DNA of 64,000 nt from assembly GCF_003515775.1 (NCBI RefSeq), contig NZ_QWEI01000014.1:1-64000 (forward strand). Direction: 5' to 3'. Both the position numbers and the translations under genes were made by a program. Position 1 is the first letter of the stretch, and every line of letters starts with the position of its first letter. The DNA is from Ureibacillus yapensis. GTDB taxonomy: Bacteria; Bacillota; Bacilli; Bacillales_A; Planococcaceae. Below the pieces are notes generated by a model. The model saw nothing but the letters and a program-made list of their open reading frames with translations, was not told the origin of the DNA and ran no database searches. Of this stretch, positions 8,796-17,825 are shown piece by piece.

Positions 8796-8803
8796 TTGGT
8801 TAA
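8796..8803 (+). promoter_or_regulatory. Possible PucR-box core
   Basis: TTGGTTAA matches the invariant part of the published B. subtilis PucR box WWWCNTTGGTTAA; the upstream C and first W are not matched. Its place between the block and a divergent gene, plus a pucR gene nearby, gives some support. Confidence 0.3.
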
Positions 8804-9069
8804 AGTAGATAAAATTTATTAACTTTTTGATAACGCTAAATAATGAGGCCAGGACCATGTAAGTGCAGAATCCGTCTTTAAAGAGCATTTTACGATTTTT
8901 ATGAGCATATATACAGCTCACGAAGCCTTTTACCTAATTTACCGCTTCTGCAATGGCTCTATACTTTTATGATATAATTTATAAAACTAGATTTCATTGA
9001 ATTGAACTTAATGATTTGTTGCACGTTAATAAAAGCGTTAATTATTTTAAAAAGGTGTGTCAAAACAAG

Positions 9070-9927
9070 ATGAAAACAACTGTCGTTTACAAAAAAGGCG
9101 AACAATTCGAAATTAAGGCGGATTTCTATTCCGCCCCTGTACAATCCGCTCCTGTACTGGTTTATATTCATGGCGGCGGCCTGCTTTGGGGATCCAGAGA
9201 AGATTTAAAAGCTGAACAGGTTGAATTCTACTTGCAGTCTGGGTTCAATGTGTTTTCGATTGATTATCGACTTGCCCCTGAAACCAAACTCCCGGACATA
9301 AAAACCGATATTGCAGATGCACTCTCCTGGCTAAAGGTTGAGGGGACAGCACAGTTTGACTATAACCCAGAAAAAATAGCGGTGATCGGCGGCTCGGCTG
9401 GCGGTTATCTTGCCCTTTTATCCGGGACGCTCGATACAAAACCGCAAGCCATTGTATCATTTTATGGGTATGGGGACATTACCGGTGATTGGGCACGGAA
9501 ACCAAGCCCCCATTATCAAAAAATGACCCCTGTTCCAAAAGAACTTGCAGACATGCTTGTATCAAAGGATGTTATTACCGTTGGACCAATTCAAAAGCGC
9601 TATGCCATTTATATGCATGCAAGACAAACTGGAGTTTGGATTGACAAAATAAGCGGCATGGACACTAAAGAACTGTCGGCGCTTTGCCCATTACACTTGG
9701 TTAACTCCGATTATCCACCAGCCCTTTTATTGCACGGAACAAATGATGAAGATGTACCATACGAACAGTCCGTAATCATGAGCGAAGCATTGACTGACGC
9801 TGGAGTGGAAAACCAATTAATCACGATTCCAAACGGAAAGCATGTGTTTGATGAAGATTGGGAAAATGAGGTTGTGAAAGATGCATTCAAGGATGTTGTT
9901 CAGTTTTTAAGGAAGCATCTTTCATAG
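9070..9927 (+). CDS. Alpha/beta hydrolase (esterase/lipase, HSL-like)
   Basis: A 285-residue serine hydrolase. It has the oxyanion HGGG motif at 34-37, nucleophile Ser109 in GGSAGG, an acid in HGTNDEDVP and a C-terminal His in GKHVFDED. This is the hormone-sensitive-lipase or BD-FAE group that cleaves short acyl esters. No signal peptide is seen, so it acts in the cytoplasm. The start is ATG 9070, but AAAGGTG is 12 bp away, which is long; in-frame GTG 9055 or TTG 9016 are alternatives. It diverges from the allantoin block and shares its 3' terminator with the convergent FAH gene. The substrate is unknown. Confidence 0.85.
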   Translation: MKTTVVYKKGEQFEIKADFYSAPVQSAPVLVYIHGGGLLWGSREDLKAEQVEFYLQSGFNVFSIDYRLAPETKLPDIKTDIADALSWLKVEGTAQFDYNPEKIAVIGGSAGGYLALLSGTLDTKPQAIVSFYGYGDITGDWARKPSPHYQKMTPVPKELADMLVSKDVITVGPIQKRYAIYMHARQTGVWIDKISGMDTKELSALCPLHLVNSDYPPALLLHGTNDEDVPYEQSVIMSEALTDAGVENQLITIPNGKHVFDEDWENEVVKDAFKDVVQFLRKHLS

Positions 9928-9957
9928 AGGGGTTTTATAGTAGAAAACTCCTTAAAG

Positions 9958-9998
9958 GCAAAAGGTCGATCCGGAAAAATTCCAGATCGGCCTTTTGC
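9958..9998. terminator. Bidirectional terminator between esterase and FAH genes
   Basis: A long inverted repeat, GCAAAAGG...CGATC...GGAA / TTCC...GATCG...CCTTTTGC, lies between two convergent genes and serves both. Confidence 0.85.
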
Positions 9999-10010
9999 AG
10001 TTTGGTTCCA

Positions 10011-10877
10011 TTATTCCAGAACATTTACAAGGCTACCCAAATTTTCTATAGTTACTTCAACTCGATCTCCAGGTTTTAGCCAGTTTTGCTTTTCTTCCGG
10101 ATAACCTAGAATAACTCCATCAGGTGTTCCGGTAAAGATAATATCTCCGGGTTTTAAGGTTACATGTTTGGAGACATAGCTTACAATCGTTGCACAATCA
10201 AATATCATATGTCTTGTATTGGAAGATTGACGAACCTCGCCATTCACTCTGCATTGAATAGCCAAGTTCGATATATCGATTTCATCGGCAGTTACCAACT
10301 CAGGGCCAATTGGTGCAAAATTATCAAGAGACTTGCCTAACAGCCATTGTCCTCCATCCAGAAATTGAAGATCGCGTGCAGAAAGATCATTGCCGACCGC
10401 ATATCCAAACACATAAGAAAGTGCCTCTTCCTTTGAAACATTCTTTGCTTCTTTTCCAATCACAAGGACCAATTCGGCTTCATAATCAAACTTTTCAGCA
10501 ACCTTCGGGAGCGGAATGGTCTGATTGTGAGCAGCCAACGCATTATTGAATTTGCTGAATAAAACAGGTAAAGCAGGAATGCTCATATTTGATTCATCAG
10601 CATGTTCGGCATAGTTTAAACCAACACAAACGATTTTTTCCGGCTGCGTGATGCATGGTGCATACTCGATTTCATTTTCAGGAATATACGAAACTTCTTT
10701 TTCCGCCAATTCCGCCAATTGCAAAAACGCCTTTTCACCTTCGGCAATCACTTGTTCAATAGTGGTAGGGACTTCTAGCGAATTCGCTGCTGCCGCTCCA
10801 TTCACATCGATAATCCCCTTCTCAGTTTTGATTCCCAATCGAATTTGATCCGCTACTTTAAAATTAACAAATTTCAT
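10011..10877 (-). CDS. Fumarylacetoacetate hydrolase family protein
   Basis: A 288-residue FAH-superfamily enzyme (acylpyruvate hydrolase / 2-oxo-diacid hydratase / decarboxylase group). The metal site is visible as Glu133 and Glu135 in DYEAEL and Asp164 in GNDLSARD. The catalytic His region EHADE is near 91-95, and GDIIFTGTPDGV is near the C-terminus. The start ATG 10877 has AAGGAG about 9 bp upstream. Members of this family are often labelled ureidoglycolate lyase or 2-keto-4-pentenoate hydratase, but these labels are weak. The nearby allantoin genes make a ureidoglycolate role possible but unproven. It appears monocistronic. Confidence 0.85.
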   Translation of the reverse strand: MKFVNFKVADQIRLGIKTEKGIIDVNGAAAANSLEVPTTIEQVIAEGEKAFLQLAELAEKEVSYIPENEIEYAPCITQPEKIVCVGLNYAEHADESNMSIPALPVLFSKFNNALAAHNQTIPLPKVAEKFDYEAELVLVIGKEAKNVSKEEALSYVFGYAVGNDLSARDLQFLDGGQWLLGKSLDNFAPIGPELVTADEIDISNLAIQCRVNGEVRQSSNTRHMIFDCATIVSYVSKHVTLKPGDIIFTGTPDGVILGYPEEKQNWLKPGDRVEVTIENLGSLVNVLE

Positions 10878-11355
10878 ATTTCAAATCTCCTTTTTTAAAT
10901 CTAGTTACTATATTTATGAGAGTTATATGCAAATTATTAATTAATCAATAGAATCTTCAATTTGTTTATCAATTCTAAAGCAGTATAGATGTTTGGCGTA
11001 ATTCATATAGAAATGGCAACGCTATCTCTCAACCAATTTATTTTTGAATACCATACGAGTGAGAAATCATTCGGAATACAAAGCCTCAGCCTAACTCAAT
11101 GTTGAAACTTAAAGGTAAATTCTACACCGATTAATATTCAGAAAATTTAATTAATAATCTTAAAATTTATGTTACTACCCAGGCTTCATATTTTCAATCT
11201 CATTTTTAAAGTAAGTCTGATAATTGAGAAATATATTGCGTTCGTTTTAGATTCCGATACTCCTTTCATCTTTAAAATATTTTGGATAAAAAAAAACGAA
11301 GAAAGCTTATTGGTTTCAAAGCCTCTTCGGTATAATTTAATTTTTATTATTTACG
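10878..11355. other. Intergenic region, 478 bp
   Basis: AT-rich DNA between two minus-strand genes. It holds the terminator of the GGDEF gene (11288-11329) and presumably the promoter of the FAH gene. No coding potential or RNA gene is seen. Confidence 0.5.
11288..11329 (-). terminator. Terminator after the GGDEF gene
   Basis: On the minus strand CGAAGA...GCTT / AAGC...TCTTCG is followed by nine T residues, about 27 bp past the stop codon. Confidence 0.85.
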
Positions 11356-12345
11356 TTATTGCTTAATAGTACCCAGTAGTTCTTTGTTCCGATCATACTG
11401 CTTTCTTTTTATTTTATGTTCATACATCATTTGGTCAGCTTTCGCAAAAATTCGATTCATATTTCCTTTTGAACGGTCGCTACTTGCAAATCCGATAGAT
11501 AAGTTGATTTTTCTGCCTAAACTACTATGACTATGCATATCAAGCTGAAGGTGAATTTTTTTAACCAATTCCTCTGTTTCATTTGCTGTTGAATTAGCAT
11601 GTATAATAGCAAACTCGTCTCCGCCGATTCTTGCTACAATCACTGTGTCCGAAGAGAATTTATTCAATACTCCTGCTGCATCCTTAATTAATCGATCTCC
11701 TTCTTTATGGCCGAAATTGTCATTCACATATTTTAACTCGTCCAAATCACAAATAATGATTCCTACAGGGATATTTAATTGCTCATCGTACTCTGCATTC
11801 TTTTGCTCGAAGTATGCGCGGTTATATAAATCTGTCAACGCATCATGCTTGTATCGATATTCCAATTCTCTTTGCATCTGTACTCTTTCATCAATATTTC
11901 GTAATACTCCTTTTATTGCAACCAATTTTCCATTTTCATAAATCGGTGTTGCATACTCCTCAAACCATCTATATTCTCCACTTCTATCTTTCCAGCGTTG
12001 AATGATGCTTTTAGTGTAATCCAATTCACCATTAACCTTTTTATGGAAAATTTCATAATCATCCGGATGAATGTCCCTAAAGCATATTTCGGGATTTAAA
12101 TAAGCCTCTTGAGCAGAGCCTTTCCCTAGAACATTGTCCGTTGAGGAACTTAAATATAAGAATTTTTTGGTTGGATATACTTGATAATAATATGATGAAT
12201 CTTTTGTTGTTTCTGCTAAATCGCCAAAACGCGAAAAATTTTTTAGTTCTTTTATTTTCTTTTGCCACTTTTTATAAAGAAATGGCGCTGGCATCAACAC
12301 CATTATAAGTGCCATTAAGAATCCTAAAGCAAAGTGTGTAACCAT
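11356..12345 (-). CDS. Membrane PAS-GGDEF diguanylate cyclase
   Basis: A 329-residue protein with one N-terminal membrane helix (about 4-23), a PAS domain (about 50-155; RDIHPDDYE and the WFEEYATPIYENGK strand) and a GGDEF domain (about 165-322). The catalytic RIGGDEF motif (240-245) is intact, as is CDLDELKYVND, so it should make cyclic di-GMP. The product-inhibition RxxD motif normally five residues before GGDEF is absent. No EAL domain is fused. The start ATG 12345 has only a distant GAGG (14 bp), so initiation is weak or mis-placed. It is monocistronic with its own terminator. The signal for the PAS domain is unknown. Confidence 0.88.
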   Translation of the reverse strand: MVTHFALGFLMALIMVLMPAPFLYKKWQKKIKELKNFSRFGDLAETTKDSSYYYQVYPTKKFLYLSSSTDNVLGKGSAQEAYLNPEICFRDIHPDDYEIFHKKVNGELDYTKSIIQRWKDRSGEYRWFEEYATPIYENGKLVAIKGVLRNIDERVQMQRELEYRYKHDALTDLYNRAYFEQKNAEYDEQLNIPVGIIICDLDELKYVNDNFGHKEGDRLIKDAAGVLNKFSSDTVIVARIGGDEFAIIHANSTANETEELVKKIHLQLDMHSHSSLGRKINLSIGFASSDRSKGNMNRIFAKADQMMYEHKIKRKQYDRNKELLGTIKQ

Positions 12346-12508
12346 TACTTTTTGACCATCCTCACCACTGACTTTATTATGATTATTATACCATAATTTG
12401 TTATGTTATAAATAGCTCTTATAGTATTTTTCTCCTTGTTTAACTACAGAATTTACTATTAATTTATAATATATGCATATATTCGTTATATTTTTTCTTT
12501 CGATTTTT

Positions 12509-12541
12509 TAAAAAAAGAATCGGGGAAAACTCCCCCGATTC
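12509..12541 (-). terminator. Terminator after the DUF4256 gene
   Basis: On the minus strand the stem GAATCGGGG / CCCCGATTC is followed by eight T residues. Confidence 0.88.
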
Positions 12542-12608
12542 CTCATGATTATATTATTTAATTTTAAATCTAACCTCTCATATCTAGGAAGCAGCATTTA
12601 CTGCAACC

Positions 12609-13172
12609 TTAAACTCTTAACAACCCGCGGAAACCTCTGGCAGCATAGTAGGAGTCAGCTCCATTGTGGTACGTAAAGACCGTATCGTAGCGGCGATCGC
12701 AAAAGAGTGCTCCACCGAGACTGCGTATATTGTCGGGTGTCTTCACCCAGCTGGACGTTTTCTTGTCGAACTCCCCAAGCTTTTGAAGCTCGCGATATTG
12801 TTCTTCCGTCAACATCTCGATACCCATTTCTGCTGCCATATTCATGGCGCTGTTTTCGGGTTTGTGTTTTTTCCTTGCTTCCAGCGCTTCCTGGTCGTAG
12901 CAAATACTTCTGCGCCCCTTTGGACTTTCAACTGAACAATCATTAAAAATATATTCATCATTGTTTTCATCGTACCCGATTACATCCGGCTCGCCCTCGG
13001 TTCTTTCCATTTCATAAAGCGACCATAATTTTTCCGTATTGGCTTCCAGCTTCCCTTGTACCTCAGACCATCCAAGACCTTCATGACGCTGCATGTTTTT
13101 TTCGAAACGGGCTTTCAATGTTTGGAGCAATTGTTCTTGTTGTTCTGTTGTTAGCATTTTGTTTTGTTCCAT
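12609..13172 (-). CDS. DUF4256 family protein
   Basis: A 187-residue soluble protein of the DUF4256 family, recognised from the HEGLGWSEV start region, YDENNDEYIFNDCSVESPKGRRSICYD, and the conserved SLGGALFCDRRYDTVFTYHNGADSYYAARGFRGLL end. The function of the family is unknown. The many conserved aromatic and charged residues in the last 40 residues suggest a binding pocket. The start ATG 13172 has GAGGAG 8 bp upstream. It stands alone between its own terminator and the ABC permease gene. Confidence 0.85.
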   Translation of the reverse strand: MEQNKMLTTEQQEQLLQTLKARFEKNMQRHEGLGWSEVQGKLEANTEKLWSLYEMERTEGEPDVIGYDENNDEYIFNDCSVESPKGRRSICYDQEALEARKKHKPENSAMNMAAEMGIEMLTEEQYRELQKLGEFDKKTSSWVKTPDNIRSLGGALFCDRRYDTVFTYHNGADSYYAARGFRGLLRV

Positions 13173-13318
13173 CCTTAAATCTCCTCGTGCAATTTATTTT
13201 TGAAAGATTCATTTTGCAATTTGTTCAACTAATTTTAGCAAATCACAGCCCCATTAATCGACGATAAACTCTTTTGTCTTCTGATCTTGAGTTCAGGTCC
13301 CCCGAAAACTTTACTTTC

Positions 13319-15652
13319 TTATTCCGTAATTAATCCGTAAGCGGAAATTTTTTTAATTCTCCCGGATACCAACATGGAGACAATATACGCTAAAATTAGT
13401 ATTCCCGCACAAATCATTAAAACAATCGTTGGATGAATGATAAACTCCAAGCTTTTTACACCTGCAGTGGAAAGCAGGACGGAAAGCATAGGGTTAGTAA
13501 AGTAAAGTCCCAGCAATCCACCAATGATTACGCCTGCAACGATTACCGGGAGGAAACTGATGGATATTTGGTTCATTAGCTGAACCGTTGAAAAACCCAG
13601 CGCTTTCAGGATGCCAAACTCTTTCTTGCGCTTAATGATCATTGTTTTGATTACCAGATACAGAATCATGGCAACGACCAATACGGTAATGATCAGAACC
13701 ATCATAACAACTGCAAACACTGCAGCTGTATAAATGCCGGTTTGGCTTTCTATATTTTCATCGATATCGATTGCTTCAACTATACGATTGCCATAGTCAT
13801 CCTGAACACGCTCGATAAAATCCTTGTTCGTGATGCCATCCAGATATACATAAAGCGTCGTTCCTTTATATCCTGATTGCAATTGGCGGATTCCTTCCAT
13901 GGTTAAACCAGCTATTGTTCCTGAATAGCTCATTGATTGGCTAAGTCCCGTTACTAAGTAATTTTTTGTTTCATTCCCATACGTTACCTCTACCGTATCG
14001 CCGATTTTTTTATCGATTAGATCTGATACCACCCAGGAGATGGATATTTCGTTGTCATGTTTCGGCTGACGGCCTTCATAGACCATATTGCTCTCTAATC
14101 GGCTATAATTATCTGCAACGTTGGTATATACGGTTTGGCCATCAATTTTCGTTTCGATCATATCTAAAAGATTCACTTTTCGTACAGCGTCCATTTGTTC
14201 AATGTCATCCAAAAGTTTATATGGATCCTCATCCGGCATAACAGCGATATAAACATTCGCCGGTTCGGCGCCAAATAAGTCAACAAACGCGCTTTTGTCC
14301 GAAGCGATGTTGTAATAGAGCACCAGGGAAAAAACCGATGCAAAAGTTAATGCACTGATAATCAAAAGAATCATCATATTTTGTTTCGCATTGGCTAAAA
14401 GCGATTTAATCGCAAGCAAGAAATGAAGTCCGCCTTTCGCTTTATCCAAAGGCAGATTATTTTTTTTGAAGTTATGCGTCTGAATGCCCCCGCGAAGCGC
14501 TGCAACCGGCAGAATTTTCTTCACACGGAAGGCAGATAGCAATGCAACGATTAAAACGCAAAATGCAACAATGACAATACAGATTAAATTGGTTTGAAGG
14601 TCAAAGCGTTGAACCCATATTAACCCGGATAAAGTTGAAATGATACCTCCGAAGAAAGGCATTAGAACATAGGACAGGGCTATTCCTCCCACGCTCCCGC
14701 ATAGAGCAATCAATGAAAATTGAAGGATCATGGAAGAAAGGATCTGCCTGCTTGTATAGCCGATTGCTTTCAATACGCCAATATTCGTCATTCCATCCTC
14801 AATACTATTCGAGATTCGATATTTAATGACGATGAGGGAAACCAGCACGATAATGATTGCAAATGCCACTAATAGTGTCGCTACTATATTGATAGTCAAT
14901 GTGTTGACGCTTTTTACCAATTCAACGTTCAATCCCCAAATATAAGAGCTCGTTTCTTCAATTGTTTGTTGATAGTTCTCCATAAATTCTTTTTCCAACT
15001 GGGATGATTGCGTGAGGTCCTCCAACACTGCAGAGAGAATCATTCCCTCCGAAGAAGCATCTAATTCTTCCGCCAATTCGTCAAAGGAGTCTTCCGGCAA
15101 CATGAATTTCATGACCCCCATGTTGTTCGTCCCCATCATCGTTGTTTCAAAGAATCCGCCAATCCGATAACTATAATCCTTGTCTAGATAAGTGATGGTA
15201 AACGGATCGCCTAATTCATAAGCTCCGCTCGTTTTAAAACTATATGGCACGAAAATATCTTCACTGCTCAATGCATTCAACTTTTCAATTAAATTCAACG
15301 GACCAATCTTGCGTTCTGCATCGGCATTAAAAATGATGGCACTATTGGATAGCGCCCCTGTGCCATATTTAAATTTCGCAATGTCCATAGCAATGATTTT
15401 TTCCGCTTCGGTCTCGGTTACTCCAGGGTAATTTGCTATAAAGTCGCAGTAAGTCGGGTCATAGCTCTCCTGGTGCATCATGATTGCTGCATGAGGATCA
15501 TTCAATTGCTCCACTTTACTATCAAAAAAGGGATTAATTTGGGTAATCACCATTAGGCCGATATTCAGAAGCAGCGCTGCAACTAAAATAAAGATAAATA
15601 AAGAAGCGGTGGCAGATTTGCTTTTTCGAATATTGGCCAATGCCAGTTTCAT
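13319..15652 (-). CDS. ABC transporter permease, FtsX/MacB type
   Basis: A 777-residue permease with two FtsX modules. A first membrane helix (about 15-38) is followed by an extracytoplasmic domain of about 200 residues. A group of helices (about 255-390) is next, then another helix (about 425-447). A second extracytoplasmic domain and a last helix group (about 640-765) end the protein. The start is ATG 15652 with GGGTG 7 bp upstream, 10 bp past the ATPase stop; the frame is open further upstream but that part overlaps the ATPase gene. With the ATPase it forms an exporter or mechanotransmission-type ABC system for peptides, lipids or antimicrobials. The two-component genes upstream probably control it. 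The substrate is unknown. Confidence 0.88.
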   Translation of the reverse strand: MKLALANIRKSKSATASLFIFILVAALLLNIGLMVITQINPFFDSKVEQLNDPHAAIMMHQESYDPTYCDFIANYPGVTETEAEKIIAMDIAKFKYGTGALSNSAIIFNADAERKIGPLNLIEKLNALSSEDIFVPYSFKTSGAYELGDPFTITYLDKDYSYRIGGFFETTMMGTNNMGVMKFMLPEDSFDELAEELDASSEGMILSAVLEDLTQSSQLEKEFMENYQQTIEETSSYIWGLNVELVKSVNTLTINIVATLLVAFAIIIVLVSLIVIKYRISNSIEDGMTNIGVLKAIGYTSRQILSSMILQFSLIALCGSVGGIALSYVLMPFFGGIISTLSGLIWVQRFDLQTNLICIVIVAFCVLIVALLSAFRVKKILPVAALRGGIQTHNFKKNNLPLDKAKGGLHFLLAIKSLLANAKQNMMILLIISALTFASVFSLVLYYNIASDKSAFVDLFGAEPANVYIAVMPDEDPYKLLDDIEQMDAVRKVNLLDMIETKIDGQTVYTNVADNYSRLESNMVYEGRQPKHDNEISISWVVSDLIDKKIGDTVEVTYGNETKNYLVTGLSQSMSYSGTIAGLTMEGIRQLQSGYKGTTLYVYLDGITNKDFIERVQDDYGNRIVEAIDIDENIESQTGIYTAAVFAVVMMVLIITVLVVAMILYLVIKTMIIKRKKEFGILKALGFSTVQLMNQISISFLPVIVAGVIIGGLLGLYFTNPMLSVLLSTAGVKSLEFIIHPTIVLMICAGILILAYIVSMLVSGRIKKISAYGLITE

Positions 15653-15662
15653 GATTTTCACC

Positions 15663-16427
15663 CTACCACCCCATCTCTGCCAGGAAATGCGTGAGCTTTT
15701 CATGGCGCTCCGGATTCTCTTTTTCACTGTATGCACCTAGCTGCAAATCACCGCAAATGACTCCATCCCGCAAATACAGAATTCTGTTCCCTCGCAATGC
15801 CGTTTTCATATCATGTGTCACCAAAACGATACTTTGTCCGCTGCGATTGACATTCGTGAATACATCCAAAACACTATCGCTCGATGCAGAATTCAAAGCA
15901 CCGGTGGGTTCATCGGCAAATAAAATTCGCGGATTATTGATCAAAGCCCTGACAATTCCAATACGCTGCGCTTCCCCTCCCGAAAGCTGGGCCGGAAACT
16001 TAGACCATGCACTTTCCTCGATTCCAACTTGCATTAATAGCTCTTTTGCCTTTTTGACAAGTTCACGCTTATTGCGATTCACCAACAGGCCGCTTGCCAA
16101 CACATTATCAAGTACACTCATATTGTCCAGTAAATAAATTTGCTGGAATACAAAGCCGCAATTGTTTCTTCTGAAAATCGCCAGTTGGTCGTTGTTTAGT
16201 TTCGCTATGTTTTTTCCGGCAAAATTGATTTCTCCCAATGTCGGTTTATCCATACCGCTTATTGCGTATAGCAGCGTGGACTTCCCGGAACCCGAACTGC
16301 CCATTATGATTGTAAAATCTCCTTCTTCCAAATGAATATCCAGGTTTTTCAACACATGCTGCTGAATTCCGCCGCTTGAAAAGGTTTTGCAAAGCTTCTC
16401 TGTTTGAATGATTGTCGCCGTCGTCAT
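15663..16427 (-). CDS. ABC transporter ATP-binding protein (MacB/LolD type)
   Basis: A 254-residue ATPase with Walker A GSSGSGKST (43-51), Q-loop FVFQQIYLLD, signature LSGGEAQR, Walker B ILFADEPTGAL and H-loop VTHD. The FtsX-partner subfamily is indicated by the ADEPTGAL Walker B and the neighbouring permease. The start ATG 16427 follows GGGAG by 11 bp. It forms an operon with the permease, 10 bp apart. A terminator 45 bp upstream separates it from the sensor kinase gene, so the ABC pair must have its own promoter in or next to that hairpin. Confidence 0.92.
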   Translation of the reverse strand: MTTATIIQTEKLCKTFSSGGIQQHVLKNLDIHLEEGDFTIIMGSSGSGKSTLLYAISGMDKPTLGEINFAGKNIAKLNNDQLAIFRRNNCGFVFQQIYLLDNMSVLDNVLASGLLVNRNKRELVKKAKELLMQVGIEESAWSKFPAQLSGGEAQRIGIVRALINNPRILFADEPTGALNSASSDSVLDVFTNVNRSGQSIVLVTHDMKTALRGNRILYLRDGVICGDLQLGAYSEKENPERHEKLTHFLAEMGW

Positions 16428-16470
16428 TGAGTGACACTCTCCCGTTTCCGTTTTTAGTTTTTCACCTAAA

Positions 16471-16501
16471 TAAAAAAGACCGTAATGAAGATTACAGTCT
16501 T
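16471..16501 (-). terminator. Terminator after the sensor kinase gene
   Basis: On the minus strand AAGAC...GTAAT / ATTAC...GTCTT is followed by TTTTTATTT. It lies about 60 bp past the kinase stop and only about 45 bp before the ABC ATPase start. Confidence 0.8.
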
Positions 16502-16559
16502 ATCATACAAAATGAATTCTTATTAAATCTTTGTGCATTTCTTAATTAATTCTTAAATA

Positions 16560-17825
16560 TCAAGCAAGCTTGATTTTCAAGACAATCGTAAAACCGTCCT
16601 CTCGGTTGTACCCGTCAATTTGGCCATTCATATTTTCCATAAAGTACTTCGATATATAGAGCCCCAATCCTGAACCATTCTTGCCGGCAACATTTTTCCC
16701 TCGATAATATTTGTTGAACACCATGGGCAATTCTTCTTCATGGATTCCCGGTCCAAAATCTTTTATAGACAGTTCAAGATACCCTCCGCTTACTTTGGAT
16801 TGGATCAAGATTTTTGTTCCTGCGTACTTGTACGAATTGCTGATAATATTATCAATCACCTGCTGCATACGAACCGGATCCATTAAAATGATGCATGGCG
16901 GTACGGAATCATAGTCAATTAAATCATCATAATTGACATTCTCAATCATGCTAACAAGCAATTCGCTCGATTCCTCGGTTACCTTCAATTTCAATTGCTG
17001 CAGTTCTTCTAAAGTGGCGTGGAACATATCCGTGATCAGCAAGTTAATTTGCTCAGCTTTGGAGTAAATCGTATTAACATGCTTGATCACTTTTTCATCT
17101 TTTGCCTGCAAGAGCATTAACTCGCTAACCGCTTTAATGGAAGAGACAGGCGTCTTAATATCATGGCTTAATGTGGCGACAAGCTCTTTCTTGCTTTGGT
17201 TGGATTCATACTCTCTTTGTCGGGCTGCCTCCAATTCTTCACGCATAATATCAAAGCTTTCCGTGAATGCTCCAAAAGAATTGCTCTTATCCATGATCAA
17301 GGGAACATCAAGATTGCCTCTCGCCACATTTGCCGCGAAAATTCGAAGCTGCTGAAATGGCTTCAATATGGTTTTGTATAAATAGAGGATATAAAAAATG
17401 CTAACAATCATCAATAAAGCGAATATTGAGCTTACGGAGATTGCCAACTCCTTTTTTATTTTTTGGATCGTTTGCTGTTCGCTGTTATGAAAGATTACTT
17501 TTCCTACAATCCTGTTATCTTGCTTCACATCAATGACGATATCTCTATTTTTTATAGAGTCGTATAATCCCGCAAACGGCTCTCCCGGTGTTTGGAAGAT
17601 CACACTTTCCTTATTATCTATAATTGAAAAGGATTGGTTTAATTGGCTGTTACGGAAGGAGTCTTCGGAGATGTATCCCCAATTTTTTTCAATTGTTTTC
17701 ACCACATCATTAATGGCTGGTAGATCGACTTTTGAACTGTTTTTATTTTCTAATGTGATAAAGGTGAAGGTAATTCCTCCAACAAAAATAACTACGACTA
17801 TTGCGACTAGCCATTGAACTCTCAT
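16560..17825 (-). CDS. Two-component sensor histidine kinase
   Basis: A 421-residue membrane kinase. Helix 1 (about 5-25) and helix 2 (about 128-150) frame an extracytoplasmic domain of about 100 residues. HAMP follows (about 150-205). The phospho-acceptor His221 lies in TLSHDIKTP. The ATPase domain shows N box NIISNSYKYA, DFGPGI and GSGLGLYISK. The start codon overlaps the regulator stop as ATGA, so the two are coupled. The sizeable sensor domain distinguishes it from BceS-type kinases, which have almost none. With the next two genes it probably forms a sense-and-export module. Confidence 0.92.
   Translation of the reverse strand: MRVQWLVAIVVVIFVGGITFTFITLENKNSSKVDLPAINDVVKTIEKNWGYISEDSFRNSQLNQSFSIIDNKESVIFQTPGEPFAGLYDSIKNRDIVIDVKQDNRIVGKVIFHNSEQQTIQKIKKELAISVSSIFALLMIVSIFYILYLYKTILKPFQQLRIFAANVARGNLDVPLIMDKSNSFGAFTESFDIMREELEAARQREYESNQSKKELVATLSHDIKTPVSSIKAVSELMLLQAKDEKVIKHVNTIYSKAEQINLLITDMFHATLEELQQLKLKVTEESSELLVSMIENVNYDDLIDYDSVPPCIILMDPVRMQQVIDNIISNSYKYAGTKILIQSKVSGGYLELSIKDFGPGIHEEELPMVFNKYYRGKNVAGKNGSGLGLYISKYFMENMNGQIDGYNREDGFTIVLKIKLA

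Larger units (their letters stand above)
8603..9069. other. Divergent intergenic region with catabolite and PucR-like sites
   Basis: This 467-bp gap lies between the divergent dehydrogenase operon and the esterase gene. It contains a canonical-looking cre site (8688-8701) and a TTGGTTAA core (8796-8803). No RNA gene or convincing small ORF is seen. The promoters were not fixed with confidence. Confidence 0.5.

Noticed and set aside
11169-11366. 65-codon open frame on the plus strand
   Set aside because: It overlaps the GGDEF terminator and the gene end, has no ribosome site and a composition typical of AT-rich spacer.
12655-12946. Several 80-90-codon frames over the DUF4256 gene
   Set aside because: They are shadows of a well conserved gene in another frame and strand.
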